Source of the DNA: Enterococcus italicus DSM 15952
Lineage (GTDB): Bacteria > Bacillota > Bacilli > Lactobacillales > Enterococcaceae
Assembly: GCF_000185365.1 (NCBI RefSeq)
Contig: NZ_GL622241.1
Span: 2,023,722 to 2,064,797 of the forward strand
Direction: 5' to 3'
Length of the DNA: 41,076 nucleotides
The translations under genes were made by a program, and so were the position numbers. The notes under the pieces were generated by a model. That model made no database searches, was not told the origin of the DNA, and saw nothing but the letters and a program-made list of their open reading frames with translations. This document shows, in pieces, positions 27,853 to 36,588 of this stretch. Positions within the stretch are counted from its first letter, which is position 1. Each line of letters begins with the position of its first letter.

Positions 27853-27945
27853 ATTTAGATATCACTATGTTCAAAAAATGCTAAGGAAATCTTCAAATAA
27901 ATTTCAAGCTTTCCTTATAGAATAAAAGAAAAAAGAGGAAACTTT

Positions 27946-28938
27946 GTGAAGAAAAAACGACGTAGATTAAAAAAGAAATACCGCAGACGATTGCAACTCA
28001 TCCTCATTCTAGGCATTGTTGGTTTTGTAGTAGTCTATCAACTAAATAATCGTTCTACCGATACGCAGCAAACAACGATGGCGACTGTTGTCCCCAAAAA
28101 AATAATCAAAAGAACATTTACGAAAACACCATATGTTCAGGCAACAGTGGATACAAGCAATTTGGATGTAAACACAGCTACGGATGCTGACTACTCTGTG
28201 CCAATTTATGAAACGGCTTCAACTTCAAGTACAGTCATTGGTCAAACATACGATGGCGTATGGTCAGATTATCATGGAACAGAAGGGGCATTCTATAAAA
28301 TAAAAACACCAGATAATCTAGTTGGATACATTGAAAAAGAGCATGGAAAAAAGGCAACTTATAAAGTACAAACTACCATCAACTCGTTAGATGAATTGAC
28401 CGTTGTTTTAGATCCAGGACACGGTGGCGATGATGTCGGATCATTGGACAACACGGAAACGATTTATGAAAAGACCCTAACACTTGCAACGACGAAAACA
28501 GTTAAAAAAACACTGGAAGCGGCCGGTATCAATGTAATCATGACACGGACAAAAGATAGTGAGTACACGCGTCTGGCCAAAGTTGCTGAAATAACCAATA
28601 ATGCCAATGCCAATTTATTCATTAGTTTTCATTACGATAATTATGATTATGCTAACCAAGCAGAGGGCTATACGACCTATTATTACTATGACCATTCCGA
28701 AGCGTTCGCCAATACTATTCATACTCAACTAGCTGCAAACAATTCATTGTCAGATCGAGGAGTTCAAGTCGCCAACTATATGGTCCTACGAAACACATTC
28801 GTCCCGGGTATTCTATTGGAATTGGGTTATTTAAACAACGACAATGACCTTGCAATTATGAATACAGCCAACTATCGACAAATGGTGGCAGACGCCATCC
28901 TTGCTGGCATCGAAAATTATTATAATCTTTCTAAGTAA
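27946..28938 (+). CDS. N-acetylmuramoyl-L-alanine amidase (Amidase_3) with SH3 domain
   Basis: The protein cleaves the bond between muramic acid and the stem peptide of peptidoglycan. It starts with a very basic cytosolic tail (MKKKRRRLKKKYRRR) and one membrane helix or uncleaved signal (LILILGIVGFVVVY). A bacterial SH3-like domain follows (about residues 78-130). The zinc amidase domain has ligands in VLDPGHGGDD, Glu in YEKTLTLATT, His in ISFHYDNYD and the catalytic Glu in LLELGYLNN. The start is GTG with AGAGGAAA upstream. It is a single gene, likely acting outside the cell in wall turnover or separation. Confidence 0.92.
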   Translation: MKKKRRRLKKKYRRRLQLILILGIVGFVVVYQLNNRSTDTQQTTMATVVPKKIIKRTFTKTPYVQATVDTSNLDVNTATDADYSVPIYETASTSSTVIGQTYDGVWSDYHGTEGAFYKIKTPDNLVGYIEKEHGKKATYKVQTTINSLDELTVVLDPGHGGDDVGSLDNTETIYEKTLTLATTKTVKKTLEAAGINVIMTRTKDSEYTRLAKVAEITNNANANLFISFHYDNYDYANQAEGYTTYYYYDHSEAFANTIHTQLAANNSLSDRGVQVANYMVLRNTFVPGILLELGYLNNDNDLAIMNTANYRQMVADAILAGIENYYNLSK

Positions 28939-28949
28939 CTATCTCCACG

Positions 28950-29009
28950 AAAAAAGAGTCTCTCCTTTGTTTTCTGATGAAACCAACAAAGTGAGTTAGA
29001 CTCTTTTTT
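28950..29009. terminator. Bidirectional terminator, amidase / P1 peptidase
   Basis: AAAAAAGAGTCT (28950-28961) pairs with AGACTCTTTTTT (28998-29009); the loop contains a nested CTTTGTT/AACAAAG. It can serve both convergent genes. Confidence 0.75.
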
Positions 29010-29017
29010 TGTGATTC

Positions 29018-30064
29018 TTACAGACGTGCAAGTGCATCGCTCAGTGAATAGACTGTTTTACCATGGATATCACATGTCGATTGTGCATGCATTAAAGAAC
29101 TCACCACGGCCTCTTCTACAACAGAAACCGTCATTCGAAAGCAATCGTCCATGAGGTTTTCAGCAAGAACGGTTCGCATTGACCATGCAGATTCGGCAAA
29201 ATGTGCCACCCGATTTGCAGTAGAGAAGGCAAAACTAACTTCCCCACTTCCATTGCCAATAAACGAGCCAGTTCGAGTAATCCCGACGCTCGTCCGTTTG
29301 GCAAGTCGCTTTAATTGCCTTACATCTAAAGGCAAATCAGTTGCTAGAATAGTGATAATACTGCCTTTTTCTACTTTTTTTTCTGCCTGAATGACTTTTT
29401 TTAATTCTTTGCCAATAGCACGATGATTAATAACCAAATCTTCTAGCGAACCAAAATTTGAAAGCACCAATGCCCCCATCGTAAAGGTCTGACCATCGAA
29501 GGTAATTTGCCTAGATGCTGAACCAATCCCACCTTTTAAATCATAACAGCACATGCCAGTCCCAGCGCCAACAGCACCTTCCGCAAATGTTTCGGTACAA
29601 GCTGCAAATGCTTGCTGAATCGTTTCTTCCGTTACTGATAGTGTTCGAATGGCATTGATTTGCCCATCATTGCATTCCATAACAATTGGATTGACCGTTC
29701 CCGTAGAGATCCCGATTTCTGGATTTTCTGCTAACAGGCGCCGTACCAGCGCTTGATAAGCCGTTCCGACAGCCAACGTATTCGTCAATACAATCGGTGT
29801 CTCCAGTGTTCCGAGTTCTTCCACCTGCATAAAACCAGTACTTTTTCCAAAACCATTGATTACATACATAGCTGCAGGTAATTTTTCACGAAACACATTG
29901 CCTGTTGCAGGTTGAATCACTGTCACACCAGTTTGAACCTTGCCAAGCCGTACCGTTTGATGTCCGACAGTAATCCCAGGAACATCGGTCAGAAGATTCA
30001 ACGGACCCTTGTGCCAACGTGTATCAGGTTGATTATAGTCATCTTGAAAGTCTTGCCATCCCAT
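29018..30064 (-). CDS. P1 family peptidase (DmpA-type, L-aminopeptidase/D-esterase)
   Basis: The 348 aa protein fits the self-cleaving Ntn-hydrolase family of DmpA and BapA. Family marks are LTDVPGITVGHQTV near the start, LTNTLAVGTAY, the glycine-rich EGAVGAGTGMCCYDLKGGIGSASRQI and the proposed cleavage/nucleophile region MGALVLSNFGS. No signal peptide is present, so it is cytosolic. It is 22 nt downstream of a phosphatase gene with which it is probably co-transcribed. The peptide substrate is not known. Confidence 0.88.
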   Translation of the reverse strand: MGWQDFQDDYNQPDTRWHKGPLNLLTDVPGITVGHQTVRLGKVQTGVTVIQPATGNVFREKLPAAMYVINGFGKSTGFMQVEELGTLETPIVLTNTLAVGTAYQALVRRLLAENPEIGISTGTVNPIVMECNDGQINAIRTLSVTEETIQQAFAACTETFAEGAVGAGTGMCCYDLKGGIGSASRQITFDGQTFTMGALVLSNFGSLEDLVINHRAIGKELKKVIQAEKKVEKGSIITILATDLPLDVRQLKRLAKRTSVGITRTGSFIGNGSGEVSFAFSTANRVAHFAESAWSMRTVLAENLMDDCFRMTVSVVEEAVVSSLMHAQSTCDIHGKTVYSLSDALARL

Positions 30065-30086
30065 CGTTTTTCTCCTTTTGATTTTA

Positions 30087-30833
30087 CTAATCCAAATACA
30101 AAGCTTGCAAGTCTTTTTGATCTTGAGTACTTAGTAGCAACGCTTCCTTCGCATACTCTTGCATACTGCCATATTTCGTTTTAATCAATTGATACGCGTG
30201 ATCCAAATAACTGGCCGATACTTCCATCGCAATTTTGACACCTGCAATTTGCTGTTTGGTCGCTCCTTGTTTCGCCAACTCAGCAAACATGCTCTCATTT
30301 GGTTTTGCCCGCTGGATATTTGTTTGCAAATAATCTTGATAAATCGCGTCACGAGAAATTCCTAATAATTCTAACGCATAGACAGCCGCCATTCCTGTAC
30401 GATCCTTACCAGCAAAGCAATGGAACAATACGCCTCCGGTTTCTGTTGCGAGCAATTGCTCAAAATATTGGCGATATCCTTTTTGAGCGCCTTCATTCAT
30501 CACTAAATTGGTATAAATCTGCTTCATGTGACGATCGACAGCTTCTAATTCTCCTGCTTGCAACAATGCATCCATACTGGCATTTTCTTTGACATCTTTC
30601 ATAATATCAATCCATTGGTAATCAATGGTGTGTAGCGCATCATCTGGCCGTTTTTCCAGTTCGTCTTCACTACGCAAATCAATCACTTTTGTCAGTTGAT
30701 GTTGGGCTAAAACTTTTTTCCCTTCTTCGTCTAGTTGCACCAATTCTCCTGAGCGCAAAAGACGATTGGGTTTGATGACTTTTCCTTCTTTTGTTTTTAC
30801 CCCACCTAAATCTCGAAAATTCACTAAATTCAT
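30087..30833 (-). CDS. Tyrosine-protein phosphatase (Tyr_phosphatase3 family)
   Basis: The 248 aa protein starts with NFRDLGGVKTKEGKVIKPNRLLRSGEL, typical of this bacterial phosphatase family. The signature HCX5R loop is HCFAGKDRTG with Cys139. The DKVIDLRSEDELE-like segment (VIDLRSEDELEKRPDD) is present. Some relatives act on phosphoinositides or sugar phosphates, so protein tyrosine specificity is not certain. It lies 15 nt after the NTP-PPase-like gene. Confidence 0.9.
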   Translation of the reverse strand: MNLVNFRDLGGVKTKEGKVIKPNRLLRSGELVQLDEEGKKVLAQHQLTKVIDLRSEDELEKRPDDALHTIDYQWIDIMKDVKENASMDALLQAGELEAVDRHMKQIYTNLVMNEGAQKGYRQYFEQLLATETGGVLFHCFAGKDRTGMAAVYALELLGISRDAIYQDYLQTNIQRAKPNESMFAELAKQGATKQQIAGVKIAMEVSASYLDHAYQLIKTKYGSMQEYAKEALLLSTQDQKDLQALYLD

Positions 30834-30848
30834 GCGATACCTCCTGTA

Positions 30849-31367
30849 TTATTCTTCCTCTTTTTGCATATGTTGGCGATTTAATTCCGCTTTTATTCGT
30901 GGTTCTGGGGCGTATTGCTCCTCCCAACCACTTGGTTTTAAAATTTTATGTGTCTTTTCATCATAATGAGGTTGACCATCAGGAAACATTTTCCCCATAT
31001 TTGCATCATGAACAATTGCAAAGAGCGGTTCTGGGTTGACACCCATGAGGACAAACGATCCATAGGTAAAATACAGTAAATCAATTAAAGCATCCACCTG
31101 TCCAACCAGTACATCATCAACCGGTTGATGTTTGGTTTGAATCTTTTGAACCGCTTCATCGATTTTTTGATGAAGGCCATCAACCAATGATTCGAATACC
31201 TCAGGTTGATTATTCGCTGTTGCATAAAGCGATTCAACGATTTCCTCTACTTTAAATCCTGCGCGGTTCAACATCTGTTCGGCTTGAAAAGCCTGCGGTA
31301 TTTGACTTCCTGGTGCATCAAATTTTTGATGAAATGCTTGAACTTTTTCAAATGGTGTCTGTGACAT
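30849..31367 (-). CDS. All-alpha NTP pyrophosphohydrolase-like protein (MazG/PRA-PH fold)
   Basis: The 172 aa protein shows the pair of acidic motifs of the all-alpha NTP-PPase superfamily: VEEIVE (E-x-x-E) near residue 37 and VDALIDLLYFTYG (D-x-x-x-D type) near residue 96. Between them the sequence is helical. The C-terminal MGVNPEPLFAIVHDANMGKM resembles the related phosphoribosyl-ATP pyrophosphohydrolase-like proteins of lactic acid bacteria, often misnamed HAD hydrolases. A house-cleaning nucleotidase role is likely but inferred. It is first in the three-gene unit with the phosphatase and P1 peptidase. Confidence 0.75.
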   Translation of the reverse strand: MSQTPFEKVQAFHQKFDAPGSQIPQAFQAEQMLNRAGFKVEEIVESLYATANNQPEVFESLVDGLHQKIDEAVQKIQTKHQPVDDVLVGQVDALIDLLYFTYGSFVLMGVNPEPLFAIVHDANMGKMFPDGQPHYDEKTHKILKPSGWEEQYAPEPRIKAELNRQHMQKEEE

Positions 31368-31460
31368 GCTCTATTTTTCCTCCCTTTCTTGTGACTAGGT
31401 TGTTATCAATCTATCATATTTTTGGCAAAAAGTAACATCTTTTCAAGCAACTTATTTCGT

Positions 31461-31491
31461 GCTATAATTTATCTAGTTTTAATAACTAGAT
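31461..31491 (+). promoter_or_regulatory. Promoter and dyad for DUF1836-degV
   Basis: An extended -10 box TGCTATAAT (TATAAT at 31463-31468) is followed by ATCTAGTT-TTAAT-AACTAGAT (31471-31491), an 8-bp dyad that covers the predicted transcription start. An operator at this position is plausible. Confidence 0.5.
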
Positions 31492-31523
31492 GAAACTATT
31501 ATTGAAATAAAGAGGATGCGTTT

Positions 31524-32081
31524 ATGGAACAGATACATGAAAAACTATTAGCTTGGGCAGATGAATTACAGTCTTTTCATTTGCCTAAATGGGAAGAATT
31601 ACCTGATTTAGAATTGTATATGGATCAAGTTTTAACCCTAATCGACAAATACCTTTCACCGGTAATTCAATCAGAAAAGCATCCATTGCTAACTGCAGCA
31701 ATGGTCAATAACTACGTCAAATTGCACATTATTCCCGCACCAATTAAAAAAAAGTACAACCGTAAACACTTGGCCTTTTTATTGGCCATTACTTCGCTCA
31801 AGCAAGTGCTAACAATCAATGAAATTCGAACAGGTATCCTTTTTCAAGGGAAGCAGGTCGGCATTCGTAAGGCCTATGATCTGTTTTGTTGCGAGCAAGA
31901 AGAAGCCATTCATTTTATCAAACAGCAAATTGATGGGCCTATCCGTTTGGAAAAACAAGCAACTCCTTTGGAATTAATTGCAGTAAAAGCAGCCACTCGC
32001 TCCTTTGCAGAGAAACTGCTCGCCGAAAAAATGATTGAACTGGAACAACAGTATTTAGAGAAGGTGGAAAAAAGTGAATAA
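31524..32081 (+). CDS. DUF1836 domain protein
   Basis: The 185 aa protein matches DUF1836: LPKWEELPDLELYMDQVL, then a helix-turn-helix-like stretch LLTAAMVNNYVKLHIIPAPIKKKYNRKHLAFLLAITSLKQVL, which resembles a MerR-like DNA-binding domain. The C-terminal half is helical and less conserved. Its stop overlaps degV by 8 nt, so both are translated from one mRNA. A DNA-binding regulatory role, perhaps at the dyad in its own promoter, is inference. Confidence 0.82.
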   Translation: MEQIHEKLLAWADELQSFHLPKWEELPDLELYMDQVLTLIDKYLSPVIQSEKHPLLTAAMVNNYVKLHIIPAPIKKKYNRKHLAFLLAITSLKQVLTINEIRTGILFQGKQVGIRKAYDLFCCEQEEAIHFIKQQIDGPIRLEKQATPLELIAVKAATRSFAEKLLAEKMIELEQQYLEKVEKSE

Positions 32082-32928
32082 AGAAAAAATAGCTATCTTA
32101 GTTGACTCAGGTACGGATTTGCCTACTGCATATAGTCAATTACCCAATGTATATACGATACCCTTACAAGTTATCTACAAAAATCAAGTATACCGTGACA
32201 AAATAGATATTACCCCAGAGGAAGTCTACAAACGATTACCAGAAGAAATTCCTTCAACTTCGCTGCCAGCGGGATCAGAAATTGCTAAAGTACTGACCAA
32301 AATTATGACAGATGGTTATGAAAAAATCATCGCCGTCGCTATTTCAAGTGGATTAAGTGGAACGTATAACGTTTTGCGATTGCTCGCCGAAGATACAGAA
32401 CTGGAGATGTTTGTCTTAGATACCAAAAACATTGGCATCGCCGCTGGACTACAAGCCATCCATGCGATTGAGCTGATTGATGAAGGAAAATCTTGGCATG
32501 AAATCAGCCAGCAATTAGAAAAAGACGTCCCTAAAACAAAGATATATTTCAATGTAGCCACGCTGGAATATTTACAAAAAGGGGGCCGGATTGGCTTGGT
32601 TTCCTCCTTGATTGGCACGGCTTTGCGTCTGTTTCCAACTATCTCCTGTAATGAAAATGGAATTTATTATACCGTTGCTAAAACACGTGGAAGAAAAAAA
32701 AGCCTCGAACACTTACTTACGCTTCTAAAAAAAGATATTGGCACACATGTCAGATACCGCATCGCGATTGCCCACGGGGATGCGTTAGAAGAAGCGCTGT
32801 GGCTCAAAGGACTAATTGAACACACTTTTCCGACAGCTGAAAAAATTTTCTTTGATACAATCTCACCTGCCTTAGTTGTCCATACAGGTCCAGGGTTGAT
32901 CGGACTGGGCGTGCAAGTACTCGATTAA
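32074..32928 (+). CDS. DegV family fatty-acid-binding protein
   Basis: The 284 aa protein belongs to the DegV/FakB family, whose characterised members present fatty acids to the kinase FakA. It has VDSGTDLP near the start, the STSLPAGSEI segment, AISSGLSGTYN and LEYLQKGGRIG, all typical. The terminal HTGPGLIGLGVQ is the conserved His-x-Gly motif region. It is co-transcribed with the DUF1836 gene. FakA is not in this window. Confidence 0.92.
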   Translation: MNKEKIAILVDSGTDLPTAYSQLPNVYTIPLQVIYKNQVYRDKIDITPEEVYKRLPEEIPSTSLPAGSEIAKVLTKIMTDGYEKIIAVAISSGLSGTYNVLRLLAEDTELEMFVLDTKNIGIAAGLQAIHAIELIDEGKSWHEISQQLEKDVPKTKIYFNVATLEYLQKGGRIGLVSSLIGTALRLFPTISCNENGIYYTVAKTRGRKKSLEHLLTLLKKDIGTHVRYRIAIAHGDALEEALWLKGLIEHTFPTAEKIFFDTISPALVVHTGPGLIGLGVQVLD

Positions 32929-32948
32929 GCGTCTATGAATTCTTAATA

Positions 32949-33007
32949 AAAGAACATGTTTCAGATGAATCCGGAAAGATTAACCGGAAAATCGAAAACA
33001 TGTTCTT
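32949..33007. terminator. Bidirectional terminator, degV / DUF1722
   Basis: AAGAACATGTTT (32949-32961 region) pairs with AAACATGTTCTT (to 33007), with a nested CCGG/CCGG in the loop. It separates the convergent genes. Confidence 0.7.
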
Positions 33008-33012
33008 GTTGT

Positions 33013-33399
33013 TTATTCGTCAAACCATCGCATCTTTGCTAGATACGCATCTGGATAGGCTAACTGGAGTGATTTTAGAAAACGTGGCATCTCCTGGATG
33101 ATTCGGTTTTCATCCTCTACTAATTGTTGAAACATTTGCTTTTCTTCGGGCGTTGCACGCTTTTTAAAGTATCCCCAGATATGTTCCGCAACAACACGGG
33201 TTGTCTTTGAGGTAGGGGACACTTCTTCTAAAGAGGCCAAAATCGTTGCATAGTGCACTTGCTTTTCATCAGACCACTGATTATTCTTGGCCAATTGTCG
33301 AATAGCATTGTATGCTTGTTGCGACCTTCCCATCACCCAATATTTATTTTGTGCCCAAGATTTTTGAAATTCTTGTAACCTTCGATTGTCATCATTCAT
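33013..33399 (-). CDS. DUF1722 (YbgA-like) family protein
   Basis: The 128 aa protein fits DUF1722: WAQNKYWVMGRSQQAYNAIRQLAK, AEHIWGYFKKRATPEEKQMF and the C-terminal LQLAYPDAYLAKMRWFD. The family has no established function; it is sometimes fused to DUF523 domains. Its ATG overlaps the stop of the decayed membrane-protein gene (GAATATGAATGATG), so the two were translationally coupled. Confidence 0.75.
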   Translation of the reverse strand: MNDDNRRLQEFQKSWAQNKYWVMGRSQQAYNAIRQLAKNNQWSDEKQVHYATILASLEEVSPTSKTTRVVAEHIWGYFKKRATPEEKQMFQQLVEDENRIIQEMPRFLKSLQLAYPDAYLAKMRWFDE

Positions 33400-34757
33400 A
33401 TTCTTTCACTTCCACTTTGTTCGCACGCCAGATGGTCCAGCCAATCAATCCCAATGTAACCACCCCACCGATGACACTTGAAATTTGGCGAATAGTGGCT
33501 AACTACTTGTGATTGCACGATTGCCTATAATCTGTTCTTGTACTTGAAATAATTGTTGCAATGAAAAACCTTGAATATGACCGGCCAAAAGGAACCCCAA
33601 CATGAGGACAAATTGATGCGTGATGGCTCCTTTGTTTTGAGTCACTTTTTTTACAACTAATTGTTGTTCTTTATGAAGCGTCGTTGTTGCCAAGTATTGG
33701 CGATTTAACCAAAGATTCAACAAGAACAGACCATAGTTTAAAAATAGAAATCCCCCAAAAATGCGTTTCTCAAAAAAGACGGTACAAAATCCCAAGAAAA
33801 GAATGCCAAATAGAGCCCCCTCAAAATAATTGCCCAAACGTCGCACCAAAAATGAGAAACTAACGGTTGCACCCAACATGCCTACAGCATAGGTACATAT
33901 AATAGCCAAGCAGTGGACGATTGACCATAACATTGACTAACATAGATTGCTCCAAAAAGAATCAAATAATTTCCCAAAACACCATTGAAAAAACAAAGGA
34001 CATTTATGCTTTTAGCCACTTTCCATTTCGTTCGCTGATTTTTTATCTGAATAAAAAACAAGAAAAATAAGATACAGAAACCGATAAGAGCCAATTCAAT
34101 TTCTCGTTCAGAGTTGACCAATCGTCCAATCCAAAGAAGAAAAATCAACGCCCCCATTCCCAAAAACAACAAACTTTCCTTCTTAGAAACAAGCGTGTTC
34201 CATTCTTTAACGGATAGTCGTTGCACTTTCTCCCGCTGAATTGCTTCACGAATATACTGAAACCCAATAAGATAGAATAGGAAATAAAGAGCAAAAGACA
34301 ACGTAAATCGCCAAGCACCGGCGATTGATAGACCGCCTAAAAGAAGCACAATCCCGATACTAAGCAAACTATAGTGAATTGTGACTTCTTTGTTAGGTTG
34401 ATAGTGATTCACTGTCAGGTTGGCGATTTCTAGCCAGGATGAACTTAACCCAATCAATATTCCTGCAACAACATAGCATCCAAAGAAAAAGGTCCCCAAC
34501 ATTGCAAAAAATGTACCCACCAGACCAGATAGAAGTGCTAGCCGCTCGATGTAAACACTTGAAACAACTGATTTAGCTTCATTGATAAAGAAAATCCCCA
34601 CAAGCTGTACAGTATAAAAACAACCGAAAGGCAAAACTGAAAGCAACGAGTGACCATCACTCAAGCCTAAAAACAATATAAATGACACAATATTTAAGGT
34701 ATTCGCTAATAAAAATACATTCGTTTTCCCATATTTGTAACAGAAAGAGTTGATTGT
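33392..34757 (-). pseudogene. Multi-pass membrane protein, frameshifted (possible MFS-type transporter)
   Basis: Three consecutive hydrophobic segments in different frames form what was one gene of about 440 codons. Segment one (34757 to about 33910) has no start codon with a ribosome site and begins after a TAG. Segment two (about 33933-33499) continues the helices after a frameshift in the 33882-33933 overlap. Segment three (about 33510-33392, LATIRQISSVIGGVVTLGLIGWTIW) adds a last helix after a further frameshift near 33505. In total about eleven or twelve membrane helices are seen. The arrangement resembles an MFS or similar permease but no signature motif is clear. A GGAGGG sequence near 34773 may be the old ribosome site. 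Confidence 0.7.
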
Positions 34758-34931
34758 CTACACGTTTCCCTCCAAATAATTATTTTTTTCAAACTTATTT
34801 CCGTTTATCACTTTCCTCATTTTTTCATATCCAAGAAAAACAAGCAAGAATTTAATGATCCTTTTCCAACCATTCACCAACTACTTTCCCCTTTTATTCG
34901 TGGCTACTATTTTTTCCTTTTTACAACAAAA

Positions 34932-34967
34932 AAGTTGAAAACACTGTAAACGCAGTCTTTCCAACTT
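34932..34967 (-). terminator. Terminator of the immunity gene
   Basis: On the minus strand AAGTTGGAAAGACTG and CAGTGTTTTCAACTT form an imperfect stem followed by six T. The AT-rich stretch 34775-34930 upstream of it has no other feature I recognise. Confidence 0.6.
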
Positions 34968-34987
34968 CATTTTTTATTATTCACGAA

Positions 34988-35353
34988 TCAATGACGTGGG
35001 ACGGATTCACCAAAGCGATAAAATTGTGATTTATCCGAAAAATTGGCCATATATTGACTATTCCAACCTGCTTGCTGGCCAATGACACCTAATGCCATCA
35101 TTGATTTTTCTTCCTCCGCTGGAAAATGTAGCCGACCTTTGATTGCCATACTACGAATGTAATTCACCATGTGGTTGATTAATACCTCAGGATCTTTCGC
35201 TTTATCTAATGTTGCGTGGACTTGATGCAAAACATCGATAATATCTAGTAACTCCGGCGATGGTTGCTTTCTTTCTTGTAATTGTGTTACTAATTTTATA
35301 ATCTCTTGTTTCGCTTGCTCACAAAGCAATTGCTTTTCCACATTTTTCTTCAT
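34988..35353 (-). CDS. Bacteriocin immunity protein, enterocin A immunity type
   Basis: The 121 aa protein is basic, helical and lacks membrane segments, like class IIa bacteriocin immunity proteins (EntA_Immun family). The second half, EVLINHMVNYIRSMAIKGRLHF...LGVIGQQAGWNSQYMANFSDKSQF, lines up with the enterocin A immunity protein as I recall it. These proteins protect the cell by binding the mannose-PTS receptor complex with bound bacteriocin. It is longer by about 15 residues than the classical 103 aa form. No bacteriocin precursor with a double-glycine leader is visible nearby, so it is an orphan immunity gene. Confidence 0.82.
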   Translation of the reverse strand: MKKNVEKQLLCEQAKQEIIKLVTQLQERKQPSPELLDIIDVLHQVHATLDKAKDPEVLINHMVNYIRSMAIKGRLHFPAEEEKSMMALGVIGQQAGWNSQYMANFSDKSQFYRFGESVPRH

Positions 35354-35431
35354 TTTTTCACCTTCATTGTTTTTTTAATTATCTATCAATTAAAAAATTT
35401 TGGCAACTAATTCAATAAACTAGTAATCATC

Positions 35432-36406
35432 TCAAACTTCAATAGTTGTGCCACCCTTTTTAAAAGTTACTGGCAAAACGGTTCTTTTAGATACTTCTTT
35501 TCCATTAATAACCTTCAAAAGTACATCGACTGCTTCCTGTGCCATCAATTCAATAGGTTGTGCAATTGTCGATACTAAATAGTTTGAACCCTCACTTGTT
35601 CGCTGACCATCAAACCCAATTACTTGAATATCGTCTGGAACTCGTTTTCCCATAGTTTTTAAAATTTCTACTACATCCAAAGCTATTGAATCATTTATCG
35701 TAAAAATACCATCTATCCCCGGATAGTTTGTAAGTAGCTCGCAGACCTTTTCCGAAACATTTGTTAAAGGCTCAAGCATATCCAGAATGTGGCAAGTGAT
35801 ATTTTTCGATTTACAGCTTATCTCAAAATACTTTCGTCGATTTTTTGTTTCATTCGGAGTATCTTGATATCCTCCAATGTAAGCTAATTCTTTGCAGCCA
35901 TGTTTTAATAATTCATCCACTGCTAATCTTCCACCAGCCGCATTATCAGCAGTCACATAGTTTACATCTTCTGTAAAATAACGATCAATACTGACAAATG
36001 GAAGATTACTTGAAACATATTCGTCAATATCAGAATAAGTGATACCTATAATTCCATCTACTTTATTTTGTTTCACCATTTGTAGATATTCTCGTTCTTT
36101 AGCTGAGTTGCCATTTGAATTACAAAGATAGAGCTTATAGTTATTTTTTTCCAGATGACTTTCAACATGAAAAGCAAGTTCTGAAAAAAATGGGTGCCAA
36201 ACGCTTGGTAAGATTAATGCCACTGTGTTACTTCGATTTGTTTTTAAACCTCTAGCATAGATATCTGGTTGATAATTGAGTTCTGCGATAGCACGTTCGA
36301 CCCGTTTTCGTGTGCTATCTTTTACCGATCCATTATTTAATACTCGAGAGACCGTTCCAACACCTACACCAGCTAATTGTGCCACTTCTTTCATTGTTAT
36401 TTTCAT
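35432..36406 (-). CDS. LacI family transcriptional regulator of the sucrose/fructan locus
   Basis: The protein (324 aa from the chosen start) has the LacI helix-turn-helix ITMKEVAQLAGVGVGTVSRVLNN at residues 2-24, the hinge helix region YQPDIYARGLKTNRSNTVALI, and a periplasmic-binding-like sugar domain. ATG 36406 has GAGGG just upstream; the GTG four codons earlier lacks a site. It follows the fructokinase on the same strand but has its own TATAAT (36433-36438) and a terminator in front. Repression of the adjacent sucrose-type genes, relieved by a sugar, is the obvious inference. It could be ScrR-like, but ligand residues cannot be assigned. Confidence 0.88.
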   Translation of the reverse strand: MKITMKEVAQLAGVGVGTVSRVLNNGSVKDSTRKRVERAIAELNYQPDIYARGLKTNRSNTVALILPSVWHPFFSELAFHVESHLEKNNYKLYLCNSNGNSAKEREYLQMVKQNKVDGIIGITYSDIDEYVSSNLPFVSIDRYFTEDVNYVTADNAAGGRLAVDELLKHGCKELAYIGGYQDTPNETKNRRKYFEISCKSKNITCHILDMLEPLTNVSEKVCELLTNYPGIDGIFTINDSIALDVVEILKTMGKRVPDDIQVIGFDGQRTSEGSNYLVSTIAQPIELMAQEAVDVLLKVINGKEVSKRTVLPVTFKKGGTTIEV

Positions 36407-36488
36407 GAAATCCCTCACATTCTATTGATATTATTATAAACGAGAGATTTATGGATGGCTAGCCTATATAAAATCTATCAAAAAAAAA

Positions 36489-36534
36489 CGTTCTCTAGTC
36501 ATGTTGCCAATCAGCGACATACTACAAGAGAACG
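36489..36534. terminator. Terminator between scrK and the LacI gene
   Basis: CGTTCTCT (36489-36496) pairs with AGAGAACG (36527-36534), with a partly paired loop and eight A/T bases on the flanks. It ends the sugar operon on the minus strand. Confidence 0.65.
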
Positions 36535-36588
36535 ATTTCTTTATTATTTATCTACTAATCAAGCCTATGAATCTTTGCACATACAGAT

